DNA from: Saussurea involucrata
Taxonomy: Eukaryota > Streptophyta > Magnoliopsida > Asterales > Asteraceae
DNA: 64,000 bases
Direction: 5' to 3'
Assembly: GCA_033807775.1 (NCBI GenBank)
Contig: CM066315.1
Coordinates: 9,552,501-9,616,500, forward strand
Under the pieces are notes generated by a model. It was not told the origin of the DNA and did no database searches. It worked only from the letters and a program-made list of their open reading frames with translations. The position numbers and the translations under genes are program-made. Shown piece by piece: positions 21,919-34,470 of this stretch (the stretch's first letter is position 1; each line of letters begins with the position of its first letter).

Positions 21919-22181
21919 GGGCCGTATACCAAACACTTACCCGGGTAAGCACTTACCAAGTCATATTACCTTACCGGATGAATACGACAATGACCAAGAA
22001 TCTTGCCGGTAAGAGGTAAAGCAAGGACCGAGAGTCTTACCCGTGAGGGTGAAAGACTCTTACCACGGTTAGCGCTTACCGCCAAAAATATTGCATACGA
22101 TACTGGTTTGGTGGACTAAAATCTTACCCGGTGAGTAAGTGATAGTGTTAATTTTACGGGTAAGCGTTTGGTAAACGGCCT
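21919..22181. mobile_element. MITE with GCCGTTTACCAAAC-type ends (copy 1 of 3)
   Basis: The left end GGCCGTATACCAAACACTTA is inverse to the right end AAGCGTTTGGTAAACGGCC. TTACCCGGTAAG-like motifs recur throughout in both orientations. The family also occurs at 26905-29875 (split) and 34471-34743. It is non-coding, and the superfamily is uncertain (hAT-like ends). Confidence 0.82.
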
Positions 22182-22334
22182 CTTACTGTGGCAATCAAGA
22201 CTCAAATTGTTGCTTGTTTGTACAATTATACCATTCCAAAATCCTCATTGATATTGCAATTATCAAGTGTGACACTCTTTTATGACGATCTTAGATCCAC
22301 AATAATATTCAGCACCTTCTAATCAATCAATATA

Positions 22335-23085
22335 TATATATATTAAAGAGAAAACCAAAGACAATGATGTGGCCTCTCCTAAGCATTACAAGACTATTTT
22401 TCTTTTTTCTTAGGTTTTTGATTTTTTAAAATGTTTGATATGTTAAAGACCTTAATACCCCTCTATGAGAAATGCACTTTCCATGAGAAATGTACTTTTC
22501 ACTGAAAGGAGGATACTTTGGTACTTTTGAGACCACTGTAATTAACTTTCAATATCTAAAGGGCAGTGCTAAACCCTAAAATCTTTCTATATTAATCATC
22601 AATGATGTGACATCTCCTAAACAATATATGCCTACTTTTCTTTTTTCTTAGATTTTTAATTTTATGAAAAATGTCTTTTTCAGAAGGGTATACTTTGGTA
22701 ATTTTGGCACCACTTTATATAAATTCCATTACCTAAACCATCAATCTTCCTATATTAATCATTTGTTTTATTGCAATTTATGTTAATAAATCATTTATTT
22801 CCACTTCATCATGTTATTAACCATTCATATTCCCTCACTTATTTTATTAATCACTCATTTTCCCTTATTTAAGCACAAGTTTTTTTTTGATATGTTATTG
22901 GTTTTTTTACTTCTTTGTCATACAATAACCTACCTCCCATTCTTTCCTTTCTAACACATTATCTCTCATTAAAAGATCGATATAGGATATGGACTTTTGT
23001 TTATAGTTAAGTTTTTTGATATTGTGTTGATTTCATATGATCTTTATGTTTTTGTTTGTAGTAATTGACACAAGCAGAAACAAGC
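22335..23085. mobile_element. Probable Helitron-related 5' region, duplicated
   Basis: Two related blocks start near 22337 (TATATTAAAGAGAAAACC) and 22588 (TCTATATTAATCATC). Both continue with an ATGATGTG(G/A)C(C/A)TCTCCTAA motif and a TTTTCTTTTTTCTTAG run. Helitron 5' ends in plants often start TCTATATTAA-like. No coding sequence. It may belong with the Helitron 3' end at 34355; this is an inference. Confidence 0.4.
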
Positions 23086-23090
23086 TCTAA

Positions 23091-25827
23091 TGTAACACCC
23101 TCGAATTGGAAAAGAGCAACTAAAAAAAATTCTCGATAATACAACCAAAATAATGGGATTTCTCCCCATAAATCAATACGGGAAATACCTCAATCAATAC
23201 ATATAACCCAAGTCTTAAATACAAAGGCTAAGTTCACATCGGGTGTTACTTAACTCAAGTACAATTGCTATTCCCAAAACTCAATGCGGAAGACTTCACT
23301 ACCAATTCACCTCTCGAGCACACTACTAGCACTTGACCTTTCGTAGTGTCACTAGAACTACTCCTAACCTGAAACTGTTGCACATGCCGACAAATAAAAA
23401 GGTTAGGCTAACGCCTAGTGAGTTCAAAAGTTTATAACATGATTTATATAATTTGTAGAATGAAAGTTTGCGACATAAATCATGATTTCCAAAAGAGTTT
23501 ATGAAATGATGTAAATGACTCATTTTCCAACACACACAAAACCTATGAGAAAAGTTCTCAAAATGTATAAAGCGTTTTTCAAAATGAATTCCAACTCCAA
23601 CTCACTCAAAACGTGCTTTGACGTTAAATATCCCAAGAAATATAGACGTGGATAAAACTCCAATATTTAAAACATCCAAATAGGATGAGGCATAGAACTC
23701 TGCCAATAAACCATGAAAACATTTCATATAAATAAAGAACGTCACCGAAAATATGGATAAAAGTAACTACCCAAAAACAACACCTTTCGGTGACGGGGGA
23801 GACCCGTTTCCATCGAAAGTGACGGGCACATAAAGTTAGGTCACTTATGATGTTACTGGATTACACCTCAAGTCCCGACCTTAGTTCCCATGCCATAAAG
23901 ACATCACAACCTCAAACCTTTCCCATGCCTTTATTGCCTACTCCGTCGAGTTACACCTCAAGGACTTATGGGACCATATTGCCTATCCAGTCTAGACGAG
24001 TTACACCTCAAGGAATTCAATGTCCCTTATTGCCTACTCGCTAGTGGCCCCAACGGTCTAACGCATATAACCAGGCGTTCCAATAGTCCACTCCTCGTGC
24101 ACAAAGAGTTAGACCATCAAATAAAGACTGACTTACGTGCCTATGGATCCAATGCAACACAGTCTACAAAACATGCCCAACCCGGAATGACTAAAACCCC
24201 CAAGCATGTAAATATCAATAAAGTGCAATAGTATGCAATGTATTGCAATAAATGCAAATCATAAATAAGACTCCACATTGAGCCATCAAAACCGGACAAA
24301 ATATCCCCAAGACTTTCTTAAAGTCAAAACCGAGCAAGATGCTCAAAACTCATTAGACTCATAATAACGGTCCTCATAGCATAAAATGCATTTAAACATC
24401 ATTCGGGTAAACACATACCACAAAATCATTATTAACCAAAAACTCGACTCGGGTTAAAACAAAGGGTTTCCCCAAATGGACTCATACCCTTAATAATCCT
24501 CAAAATGACTCATGACACTAAAATGTGTCTTTTCCCAAACGGTTTATAAAATTAATTATCCAACATGAGAGAAAACCATTGAATGGACTCTATTTGAGCA
24601 ATAAATCATTTGAAAACGTATTCATGATTTCTACACATTAAAATATTCAAAAGTCCCAAATATGGGTGTTTTACAAACTTTATAAAGTTAAACACTTAAA
24701 AATGGTCAAACTTACCAAATAACTCAACAATTAATAATTGTAAGTAAAACACACAAATACTTGGAAAAATACATTTTTGGCATGTACAACGTTTTCACAA
24801 ATCAACTTGAACTCACCTTGCTAGATTAGGTTAAATCTAGATTTTTACCCAACTTGAGCTCCTTTGAAGAAATCGAATCATCAAGCCAATTCTTCCAAAA
24901 ACCTAGATCCATGAGTTTTCAACCATCAATAACCACATTTAACCATTTAGAATTGTTCCCCAAACATCAACCATCAAAATCTCCATTTATACCCAAAACC
25001 CCAATTTGACCTAACTTTTCTCAAAATCAACCAAACCGAAATTGGAGAAACAAAGCACTAGGAGATCATCAATGGAACATTTATAACTCATAATGAAGCT
25101 TGTAAATAGAGGAAATGAACTTACCACTCAGGTCTTGATGAAAACCTAGAAAACCCCAAAAATCTATAGTATTGGAGATGAAAACTTGCTCTTGCATCAA
25201 TAGATGAAACCACTAACATATGATGGAGAAGGAACACTTTAATCTCCATGAAAAGCCCCAAAATCAGTTAGGGTTTGAGGGGGAAGAAGAGGAAATGATT
25301 TGGGAGAGAAGAGATGGAGTTTGGGAGTGAGAAATGAGAAACTTACCACCACCAAACGTTCCTGAATCTTCCAATAAACTTCCAAACTCTTTCTAGATCC
25401 TTGAAGATCTCTAAAAAACGGAACCATAGCAACTTGAATCACCAAAATCGGAGTTGAAATGAGAGAGATATGAAGAAATGAAGTTTGGGGCTAAAAATCC
25501 CGTATTTATGCTCATCAGATGCTCCGCGCGGATGCATTAGCGCCAAACACTGGTCATCAGACGCTCCGCGCGGATCCACTAGCGCCAACACCAGCGCCAA
25601 GCACTGGTCGCCCGATTTCTTCCTAAACACTGTTTTGGCCATAACTTCTTCGTTTTAGCTCCGTTTTCGCTCCGGAAAGGACCGTTAGACTCGTATTTGA
25701 ATTCCCCATCCAACAAAACCATAAAATCTAGGATTTAATCCAAAATCCTATTTTTCATATTTTTCTTAAAAGATCGATTTTCACACTGATTCGAAATTGT
25801 ACTTATCCGGAAATTACGGGTGTTACA
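23091..25827 (-). mobile_element. Solo LTR, 2.74 kb, minus orientation, TSD TCTAA
   Basis: On the plus strand it runs TGTAACACCC ... GGGTGTTACA, flanked by identical TCTAA repeats at 23086-23090 and 25828-25832. It is the same family as the LTR at 27076-29836 in the opposite orientation; both share the block with GACGGGGGAGACCCG near 23793 and its inverse near 29100. It has no interior and no genes. Confidence 0.92.
25510..25612. repeat. GC-rich CGCGCGGAT / TTAGCGCC repeat in the solo LTR
   Basis: Two copies of a roughly 54-base unit containing GCTCCGCGCGGAT and AGCGCCAA(A)CACTGG. It lies at the LTR position where other LTRs of the window carry different short GC-rich repeats. Confidence 0.8.
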
Positions 25828-27075
25828 TCTAAAGATTACCAAATGTGTAAAGATTCATCATCACGGTACACATATACTACATGTAAGACTTTCATTCAAC
25901 TACTCATTCATTTCAATCTATTTTGATTTTGTCTATTTTAAAATCTATACATATAATAAATAAGTAACTAGCATGCCACGTGTCGTCTTCTGGTGAGTCG
26001 ACTTCAGTATTTTCCCGACTAAACATGTATTCGGACGCAGTTTACATTATAGATTCAATTAGCACACTCACATTCACTCCTCCTTAAATCTCTCCTTAAT
26101 TCATTTTTTTTTAATTTATACGTTACATTTACTACCCTTATAATTAGGCATGTAGTTTACTTTTAATCCCTTACTTTTTTATTTTTTTATTTTAGACTCT
26201 TATCATATAAACATAAATAATGTATATGAACTAAAATGCATTAAAAAAACATTTCTATTTTTTTACAAATTATACCATTGTAATCGTTTCGTCAATACAT
26301 TCGAAATGAGCCAAATATTGAATATTTTTGGATTTAATTATATTATTAAATATCATAAATATATACGAATTAATGTGTCGTGATTAGTATGAGATTTGTT
26401 GAAATTAGTATGAGATTTAATACAAATTATCACTAAATTATCGTGATTTCCTTTTTGCAATTTCATATCAATTTTTACTTCAAAGTCGAATTCCTTTGAC
26501 GAATTACAATCCTATCAAATTTCATTCTGTCAACGAAAAACCCTTAGAATTATCATAAGAGATTTAATTACTTGAAAAAAAAAGATATCACTTATAAACT
26601 GACTTTTGGATTATGAGTTCGAACATTTTTCAAATATATAAACATGCAAATATTTTAGTATAGTATATTTAATTATTTATACTTTCTTAATCATGATTAT
26701 ATTATTTTCTCTAATTTTAATTGAACTACATAATATCAGTTATCAACAGATGGTTAGTTAATGATAATTTCAAAGTCAAATTGTTATGCTTCCCGTCAAT
26801 TCACTTTAAATTAATCTTTCATAATAGTTGATTTGGTTATAATTATATAAAAAAATTTGATTGATATTATTATAAAATATAAGTATACGATTGATATAGA
26901 TATTTAAGGCGTCACACTTACCAAGTCACATTATTTTACTGGATGAATATAAACGAACCAAGAATCTTACCACGGTTAGCGCTTACCGGGTAAATTGTAC
27001 ATACAATGCCGTTTTGGTGGACTAAAATCTTACCCGTTAAGTAAGTGATGTTGGATTTTATCGATAAACGCTTAA

Positions 27076-29836
27076 TGTAACACCCGTAATTTTCGGATAA
27101 GCATAATTCCGAATCAGTGAGAAACCGATCTTTTAAGAAAATTATGAAAAATAAGATTTTAGATTAAATCTTAGATTTTATGGTCTTGTTGGATGAAGAA
27201 TTCGAATACGAGTCCAACGGTTCTTTCCGGAGCGAAAACGGAGCTATAACGAAGAAGTTATGGCCAAAACAATTTCGGTACCGCGTAGCTACTATGACCA
27301 GCGACTATGACCATGTCATTGTCGCGTGTCATTGTCGCGCCAAGGGTACATGGTTCGGTACACCTTGTACGACTATGTCCAGCGACTCTGACCATGTCAT
27401 TGTCGCGTGTCATAGTCGCGGACGGGTGCCTGGTTGCTTCATTTCTTCATATCTCTCTCATTTCAACTCCGATTTTGGCGATTCAAGTTGCTATGGTTCC
27501 GTTTTTGAGAGCTCTTTAAGGATATAGAAAGAGTTTTGAAGTTCATAGGAATATTCAAGGGTGTTTGGTGGTGGTAAGTCTCTCAAATCTCTTTCCTTTG
27601 TCTCCCAAATCGTTTTCCCTTTCTCCCTCACAAACCCTAAACCCATTTTGGGGCTTTTCATGGAGATTAATGTGTTCCTTCTCCATTTTATGCTAGTAGT
27701 TTCATTTATTGATGCAAGAGCAAGTTTCATCCACAACACTAGAGATTTTTGGGGTTTTCTAGGTTTTTATCAAAACCTAAGTGGTGAGTTCATCCTCCTA
27801 GCTTCTATACTTTCATACGAGTTATAAATGTTCCATTGATGATCTCCTAGTGTTTTGTTTCTCCAATTTCGGTTTGGATGATTTTGGAGAAGTTAGGTTA
27901 ATATTGGGATTTTGGTCAAAATGGAGATTTTGATATAAGATGTTTGGGGAATGGTTTTAAAGTGGTTGAATATGAATACTCATGGTTGGAAGTTATGAAT
28001 TTAGGTTTTTGGAGGCTTTGGCTTGAGGATACAAACTTCGTCAAAGGAGCTTACGTTTGGAGAAATTCTAGATTTAGCCTAAATCTAGCAAGGTGAGTTC
28101 AAGTTGATTTGTGAAAACTTTGTACATGCCAAAAATAGTATTTTCCAAATGATTGTGTGTTTTACTTGAAATTATAAATTGATGAGTTATTTGATGAGTT
28201 TAACTCTTTTAAAGTGTTCATCTTCATAAATGTGTAAAACACCCATATTTGGGGCTTTTGGATATTTGGATGGTTAGAAATCATAATATGTTTTTAAAAG
28301 ATTAATTGCTCAAAATGATGTCTATTTGATGGTTTAATCATGTTAGTGTAATTGATTTTATAAACCATTTGAGAAATACACGATTTAGTGTCAAGAGTTA
28401 TTTTGAGAATTATAAGGGTATGAGTTCTTTGGGAAACCCTTTTGTTTAAACCGTGTCGAGTTTTGGAGTCGAGGATGATTTGGGGGTACTTGTTTACCTA
28501 AACAATGTTTAAACACATTTTATGCAATGATGACCGTTATTTATGGGTCTAGCGAGTTTGGAGCATTTTGCTTGGGTTTGCCTTTGAGAAAGTTTGGGGA
28601 CATTTGTCCGTTTGGTTCAATGTGGAGTCTTATTTATGGTTTGCATTTATTGCAACTTGATGCATTTTATTGCTCATTATTGATATTTACATGCTTGGGT
28701 GCTTCTGTCATTTCGGGTTGAGCATGTTTTGGTAGACTGTGTTGCATTGGATCCATAGGCACGTGAGTCAGTCTTTATTTGATGTTCCATCTCTTTGTGC
28801 ACGAGGAGTGGACTATGGGAACACATGGGTATATGCGTCAGGTCGTGGGGCCACTAGCGAGTAGGCAATAGGGGACGCGGGAGTCCCTGAGGTGAAACTC
28901 GTCTAGACTGGATATGCACTATGGTCCCCTGTAAGTCCTTGAGGTGTAACTCTACGGGGTATGCAATAAAGGCAATCTATTTATGGCTTGAGGTTGTGAT
29001 GTCTTTATGGCATGGGAACTAAGGTCGGGACTTGAGGTGTAATCCAGTAACATCACGAGTGACTTAACTTTGTGTGCCCGTCACTTTCGATGGAATCGGG
29101 TCTCCCCCGTCACCGAAAGGTGTTGTTCTTGGGTAGTATTTTATCCATATTTTCGGTGACGCTCTTTATTTATATATGAAATGTCTTCCTGGTTTATTGG
29201 CAAAGTTCTATGCCTCATCCTATTTGGATGTTTTAAATATTGGAATTTTGTCCATGTTTATAATTCTTGGGATATTTACGTCTAAACATGTTTTGAGTGA
29301 GTTGGAGTTGGAATTCATTTTAGAAAACGCTTTATACATTTTGGGAACTCTTCTCCTAGATTTTGTGTGCGTTGGAAAATGAGTCGTTTACATCCTTTCA
29401 TATACTCTTTTGAAAATCATGATTTTTGTCGCAAACCTCCCTTCTACAAATTATATAAATCATGCCATAAACTCTTGAACTCACTAGGCGTAAGCCTAAC
29501 CTTTTTATTTGTCGGCATGTGCAACAGGTCTCAGGTTGGGAGTAGTTCTAGTGACACGTTGGAGAGGTCGTGTGCTACTAAAGTGCTCGTGAGGTGAATA
29601 GCTTAAGTGATGTTCCGCATTCATCATTGGGATTAGCAACTTATACTTGGATTAAGTAACACCCGATGTGGTTTTAGTTTTTGTAATAAAATTTGGGGTC
29701 ATCAGTTGTTGAGGTCAATCGTAGACTTTAGATTAAGGTGTTTCCCTTGTTTGTTTTTTTGGGATAAATTCTGCTATTGTGGAAGTATTATCGAAAATTT
29801 TAATTAGTTGCTCTTTCCAAATTCGAGGGTGTTACA
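27076..29836 (+). mobile_element. Solo LTR, 2.76 kb, plus orientation, TSD CTTAA
   Basis: It starts TGTAACACCC and ends GAGGGTGTTACA, with identical CTTAA at 27071-27075 and 29837-29841. Inside are a GC-rich repeat (27285-27430), a coding-like but non-conserved middle, the block GGTCTCCCCCGTCACCGAAA near 29100 and the CTAGGC stem-loop near 29485-29505. Confidence 0.93.
27285..27430. repeat. Tandem repeat with CATTGTCGCG in the solo LTR
   Basis: Two copies of a unit containing AGCGACT(A/C)TGACCATGTC and TTGTCGCGTGTCAT, about 87 bases apart. It has the same position in the LTR as the other GC-rich arrays of this window. Confidence 0.8.
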
Positions 29837-29950
29837 CTTAACAGGTAAGTGTTCGGGTAAACGACCTTATTGATTCAAGACTTAAAAACTCACAAGATTT
29901 TGTATTTTATTGTATTCTAGCAAATCTTTACATATAGTTACTTAAAAACC

Positions 29951-30364
29951 TTGACATATAATCAGAAATCTAGGTTATGTAATGGAACTAGACTACGGGT
30001 GTTATCTTTGGGAAATCGGGTTATAGAAGCAGAGATCATATCTGAAAGCAATATTGGAAGCCGAACATTTATTCCAAGAATGTCTTTGACACCTACAGAT
30101 AAAAGGATTCCGTTTAAGTTTCAAAGAAGACAATTTCCAATTGCTGTATGTTTTGCCATGACCATAAATAAAAGCTAGGGACAGACGTTATCGAAGGTTG
30201 GTTTGTTTCTGAGACAACCAGTCTTCACCCATGGTCAGTTGTATGTTGCTTTATCTAGAGTAAAAAGTAGGCAAAGTTTAAAAATATTAATTATGGATGA
30301 TGAATGTATAATTAGCAATAGAACAAAGAATGTTGTATATAAAGAAGTATTTGGTAATTTATGA
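29951..30364 (+). pseudogene. Helitron PIF1-like helicase, C-terminal fragment
   Basis: The frame reads the last helicase motifs of the Helitron Rep/helicase: a region with NGTRLRVLSLGNRVIEAEI, then a FPIAVCFAMTINKS motif, then a TAG at 30176-30178, then in the same frame GQTLSKVGL and [13 protein letters not shown], ending at 30362-30364. The stop replaces the glutamine normally found in the NKSQGQT motif. Only about 137 codons of a family that is usually well over 1000 codons remain, so it cannot be active. It is the source of the superfamily assignment of the surrounding element. Confidence 0.88.
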
Positions 30365-30830
30365 TACGTGGTTCTTATTTTATTAATATTTTAACTATGT
30401 ACTTTTCCATAATTTCATTTACGTTCTATTATAAATTTTATTTTATAAATTCTTAATATTTATTCATTATTTTTATTAATTTTTTGCAAAACATCCTTTG
30501 TGAAAACTGCCTAAAACAAGGACATTTTGTAACCAGCTGAAGAAAAAAAACAACTCTGAAGGGAAAAAAGCTTGGAAAAGTAACATCGTACTTTCGATGA
30601 TCATTCATATCTGTAAGATAAGTTTTCTGGCATGATTTAATTTTTTTAAATTACCCCGTGTAATACACGGGCTCGAACCTAGTTTCATTATGTATTATTA
30701 GCTTAACTCTCATTTCTATATATTTTCTCCGGAGCATAACCCACAAGCTAAAATAATTTTTGTGTATTGTTTTTTCAAGTATTACATTGTTTCTCGCAAA
30801 GGAGTCGTGTACATTTATAAATTGTAGTTT

Positions 30831-32861
30831 TTTTTGAAAAGGCAGCTTTTATTAATTAAATACCAACCACATACAAACCAAACAGCCCCATATAGAGGCT
30901 GCAATGTGAGACCAGCAGCAGTTTAACAAAGTTACCTACAAGCAGAACCACAACGCATTACCAGAACAAATTTTAAGATTTATGGAACGAGAAGCTACGA
31001 AATCTGACTCAGTTTGAGAGAGCCAAACCGAGTCAGCCTACTAAGCCGCTGCTAATTAAGCCACGATGTGTGCTGAATGAAGACAACCCTGAGTGCGTGC
31101 AACCAACAGTCCTGAGTGAACACAGCCACAATCGCCTTTGAATGGTCTGTCTCTTCTAGTTTTTTTCGATCTCTGGATGTCCCGATAGCCACGCGTACCA
31201 GACCGTATGTTGAGTCTTTGATCTTTTGCTCGTCCATTCAAACACGATCATTTGCCATTCGAAAAACATGTCACTAATACGGCTTTTATCCCCTTTGAAT
31301 ACTGTGTTGTTCCTGTGGTTCCAGATTAGGTATAGGAAAGCCCATTTAACACTCATCCAATAAGACTTACCTTTCGTCGTTCCAACCACAGTTTCATCCT
31401 CCTGTAGCAACTCTTGAAGGGTCACGATCTCTTCCATGTTTTTATTCCACCACCTTCCCACTTGAACCCATCACCTTTTCACTTCGTCGCAGGCCACAAG
31501 AGCATGATCGATGCTTTCCACCGCGTTCCCGCATCGTGGACACAAGATTGAGTCAAGATCGATGCCTTTTTCGTTGAGCACCGAACGAGTAGGAATACGT
31601 CCTATCTTAGCCCTCCATATGAAAATGCAAACTTTTTTAGGTACCCACGGGCACCACAACGTTTCCCCCATATTCCCCCTACACCCCCTCGGCCCTCTTC
31701 TATTATGTCCCGGAGCTTTTTGACGTTGAATCCTTTGGCCTTGTCGAAGTCCCACTCCCAAGAGTCCCTACTTCCTCTTTTTGGTTCCCATCCTTGCACC
31801 CTACTTAACAGTTCCTCCAGTTCACCACTCACTCTACCCCTTGGTTCCCTTCTCCAATTCCACTTCCAAACCCACCTATTGTCAATCCAATCCCCCCTCT
31901 CCGCTACACTCGCTTTTTTGTTCATCTCTAACCGTGCAAGTCTCTTGAAGTCCTCAATAAACGGTCTATTTCCCAGCCACTTTTCTGTCCAAAAGGCCGT
32001 ATCCATTCCGTCCCCCACCATTTTCCGGAACGATCCCGGAAAGCTAATCCCCTCCGATTCCAACTCGTACCCCATTCGAATGACATTTTCCCACGTAGAG
32101 GAGCCCCCCCCCCCCCTTTACCAATTCTCTACCTTTTAAACCCCCGTCTACCCCGTAGATACTTTTGATGACTTTCACCCAAAGACAATCCTCCTCCGTA
32201 TGGAATCGCCACCACCATTTTCCCAAAAGTGCACGATTAATTACTTGAAGCCGACCTATATTTAACCCTCCTTTTTCGAACGGTCCCAATGTTCTCTCCC
32301 AACTTACCCACACCATGTTTTGTTTACCACACTCCCCACTCCCTCCCCCCAAAAGAACCTATTGCGGATTCTTTCCAACTCCCCTATCACCCCTCTCGGG
32401 GCACGAAACATGGACAAGAAGTACAAAGACATGCTACCAAGGACCGATTTAACCAAAGTCAACCGGCCTCCAAAAGAGACGATTTTTGATTTCCATGCCG
32501 CAAGTTTAGATTTTACCTTTTCGATCACCGGTATCCAATTAATTTTCTTTCGCATCGACGCGCCTACCTGGAGCCCGAGATATACGAAAGGCAACGTGCC
32601 CCATTCGCAACCGACGCCACTTGCCCATTCTTGGACCTCCACCTCGCTAATTCCCACACCGAATATCTTACTTTTCTTCAAGTTGATCTTTAAACCCGTT
32701 GCCGCGTGAAAACAATCGAGAATCTTTATTAGGTTCTTGAGATTCGGTAAGCTCCATTTCACAAAGAAGATCGCGTCATCCGCGTATTGGAGGTGAGAAA
32801 TTGTTATGTCTTTGCCCCCAATTTTGATTCCCTCGTACAACCCTTTTTCCACCTCATCAAC
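30831..32861 (-). pseudogene. 5'-truncated LINE (L1-type) with 14-bp target duplication
   Basis: On the minus strand the fragments read: reverse transcriptase second half with the catalytic HLQYADDAIFF, then GLKINLKKSK, PFVYLGLQVG and LPxWK-like thumb region; then a zf-RVT module (WRAKIGRIPTRSVL, then CPRCGNAVESIDHALVAC); then WAFLYLIWNHRNNTVF. Several frameshifts separate them, for instance near 32340-32310, 32100 and 31470. The element is flanked by identical ATAAATTGTAGTTT repeats (30817-30830 and 32862-32875) and has an A-run at its 3' end (T-run at 30831-30835 on the plus strand), as expected from target-primed reverse transcription. The N-terminal half, including the endonuclease, is absent, so it was dead on arrival. 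Confidence 0.93.
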
Positions 32862-34355
32862 ATAAATTGTAGTTTGTTATTCTGACAAATCATGATCCTG
32901 GGTTTGTTTTATTTGATAAAAACTAATATGTTTTTCTATTAATTTTTATGTTTTTAGTTGGATCATGTGTATTATTATTTTTTATAATACGATGAGTTGA
33001 TTGTTTTTGTTTGTTTGGAATTAGTAGCTAAAATATATTCATAGTAAAAGTTTTGATTACCTTCAAGAATACATGCTAGGGACTTTAACAACATCCTTCA
33101 AGATTTTGTTCTTTTGATAAATTAGAAACTGTAGTTTATGTTTTTGATGAATCATGGTGTTAGGTTCATTTTATTTGATGAACGTTGAAATGTTTTTTCT
33201 ATTGATTTTGTGTTTCAGTTGCATCATGGATCATGTATTATGATTTTATCTTGATGAGGTGGGTGTTTTTTGTTTGTTTCAAGTTAACAATTAAAACTTT
33301 GTGTATTAAAGGCTTTGACAACCATAATATTGTCATTATTTACAAAGTTAAGTTGGCATTTTTGAGGATGTTTTGTTTAGCCAAACCGGAAGTTATGATC
33401 ATGTCCACTTTACCCATCTCCATGATATGTGTTTGAATTATTATTTTTGAAGTTATGTTTATTGACAATATGTAGGTAACTGATCACATTAATACAAACT
33501 TTATTTCATTATGTATTTTCACTCAGGTTTTTCTTCGATTATCTAACTTACATTCATAAACACCATTTATTACAATTGTTGTCACCATTTATTTTTTTAT
33601 TTTTTGAAGAAAATTATGTTGTTTATTTATATGAAGTGAGGTGTATTTATAGAGAAATAGGGAGGTTTTATTGTTTATATTTTATTTTATTTGCTAATTA
33701 ATTATGTAAAGTTGAAAGATTTGAAAGATGTAAATGATTATTAGATGTTAACACATGTTTGTGTTTGTAACATGAATCAATATACAGTCAAAAGTTTAAA
33801 TTACATTATTATATATAATGAGTTTATAGTGACTTACTTCATTTTTTTACTTTTTTTTAAAGTAACCCTAATGGCTACAACAATAATGAGGAATATGATG
33901 TCCAAATTCAAGCATTTGTTAAAGCAATGCGGAAATATTTAAAGTTGTTGCGTGTTTGAAAAGTTGTAGGGTTGTTAATTGAAAATTTAAAATCATAATT
34001 AAAGATGAATGTTGATTTCAATAACATTGCACATTATTGATCCATTATTGGATACCTTTGTTCTAAAAAGAAACATCAATAATTTTGACTGTATTTAAAT
34101 TTCATTTGAACTTTGAATAGTTAATTATTTTGTATTTGTTTGATAATTTTATTCATTTAGTAATGACATTTATAATAGGTATCAAACTTAATAGAAATAT
34201 TTTTATCTTCAAGGTAATATTCATTTCTTATGGAATTTTTGTTTTCTTTTTATCAACTATTGTACATGTCTCAAAACTATTCAACAACTATTAAACATTA
34301 AATAATTAACATAAAACACAAATGACCGTCGCGCAACGCGCAAGCCAAAGACTAG
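32862..34355 (+). mobile_element. Helitron 3' portion
   Basis: It ends with the small GC-rich dyad GCGCAACGCGC (34331-34341) and CTAG at 34352-34355 followed by T, a Helitron-like 3' terminus. The sequence is AT-rich and non-coding. It contains a diverged duplication of roughly 240 bases (about 32866-32975 and 33118-33235). The 5' end is not certain and may be the region at 22335-23085, with everything between inserted later. Confidence 0.5.
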
Positions 34356-34470
34356 TTAATATTATAACTTAACCAATAAAAGCCATCAACTCATGTAGAT
34401 CACAACTACACTGATATATTTGATAACACTAAAACCACCAACAAGATGAAACAACTTATCAGACTAAGGT

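Larger units (their letters stand above)
26905..29875. mobile_element. MITE with GCCGTTTACCAAAC-type ends (copy 2), split by a solo LTR
   Basis: Its sequence (CACACTTACCAAGTCACATT, TTTTGGTGGACTAAAATC) matches the copy at 21919-22181. It is broken at 27075 by the solo LTR and resumes at 29842 with CAGGTAAGTG...GTAAACGACCTT. The left terminus is missing. Confidence 0.8.
25944..30682 (+). mobile_element. Helitron, nearly complete, with nested insertions
   Basis: The 5' end reads TCTATACATATAATAAATAA after an A. The 3' end has a perfect stem CCCGTGT/ACACGGG (30655-30671) followed by CTAG at 30679-30682 and then T, the canonical Helitron terminus. A helicase remnant lies in the expected 3' part in the same orientation. 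The 4.7-kb span includes an older MITE fragment and a 2.76-kb solo LTR, so the Helitron itself is about 2 kb and lacks most of the Rep/helicase gene. Confidence 0.85.

Noticed and set aside
27180..27527. 115-codon frame with repeated SDYDHVIVACH peptide
   Set aside because: It lies inside a solo LTR and reflects the tandem GTCGCG repeat, not a gene.
29176..29382. 68-codon hydrophobic frame
   Set aside because: It lies within the solo LTR 27076-29836 and is not shared as a frame with the related LTR at 23091-25827.
30654..30672. Stem-loop followed by sequence considered as a transcription terminator
   Set aside because: The CCCGTGT/ACACGGG stem followed by CTAG|T is a Helitron 3' terminus; this is nuclear plant DNA, where intrinsic terminators are not expected.
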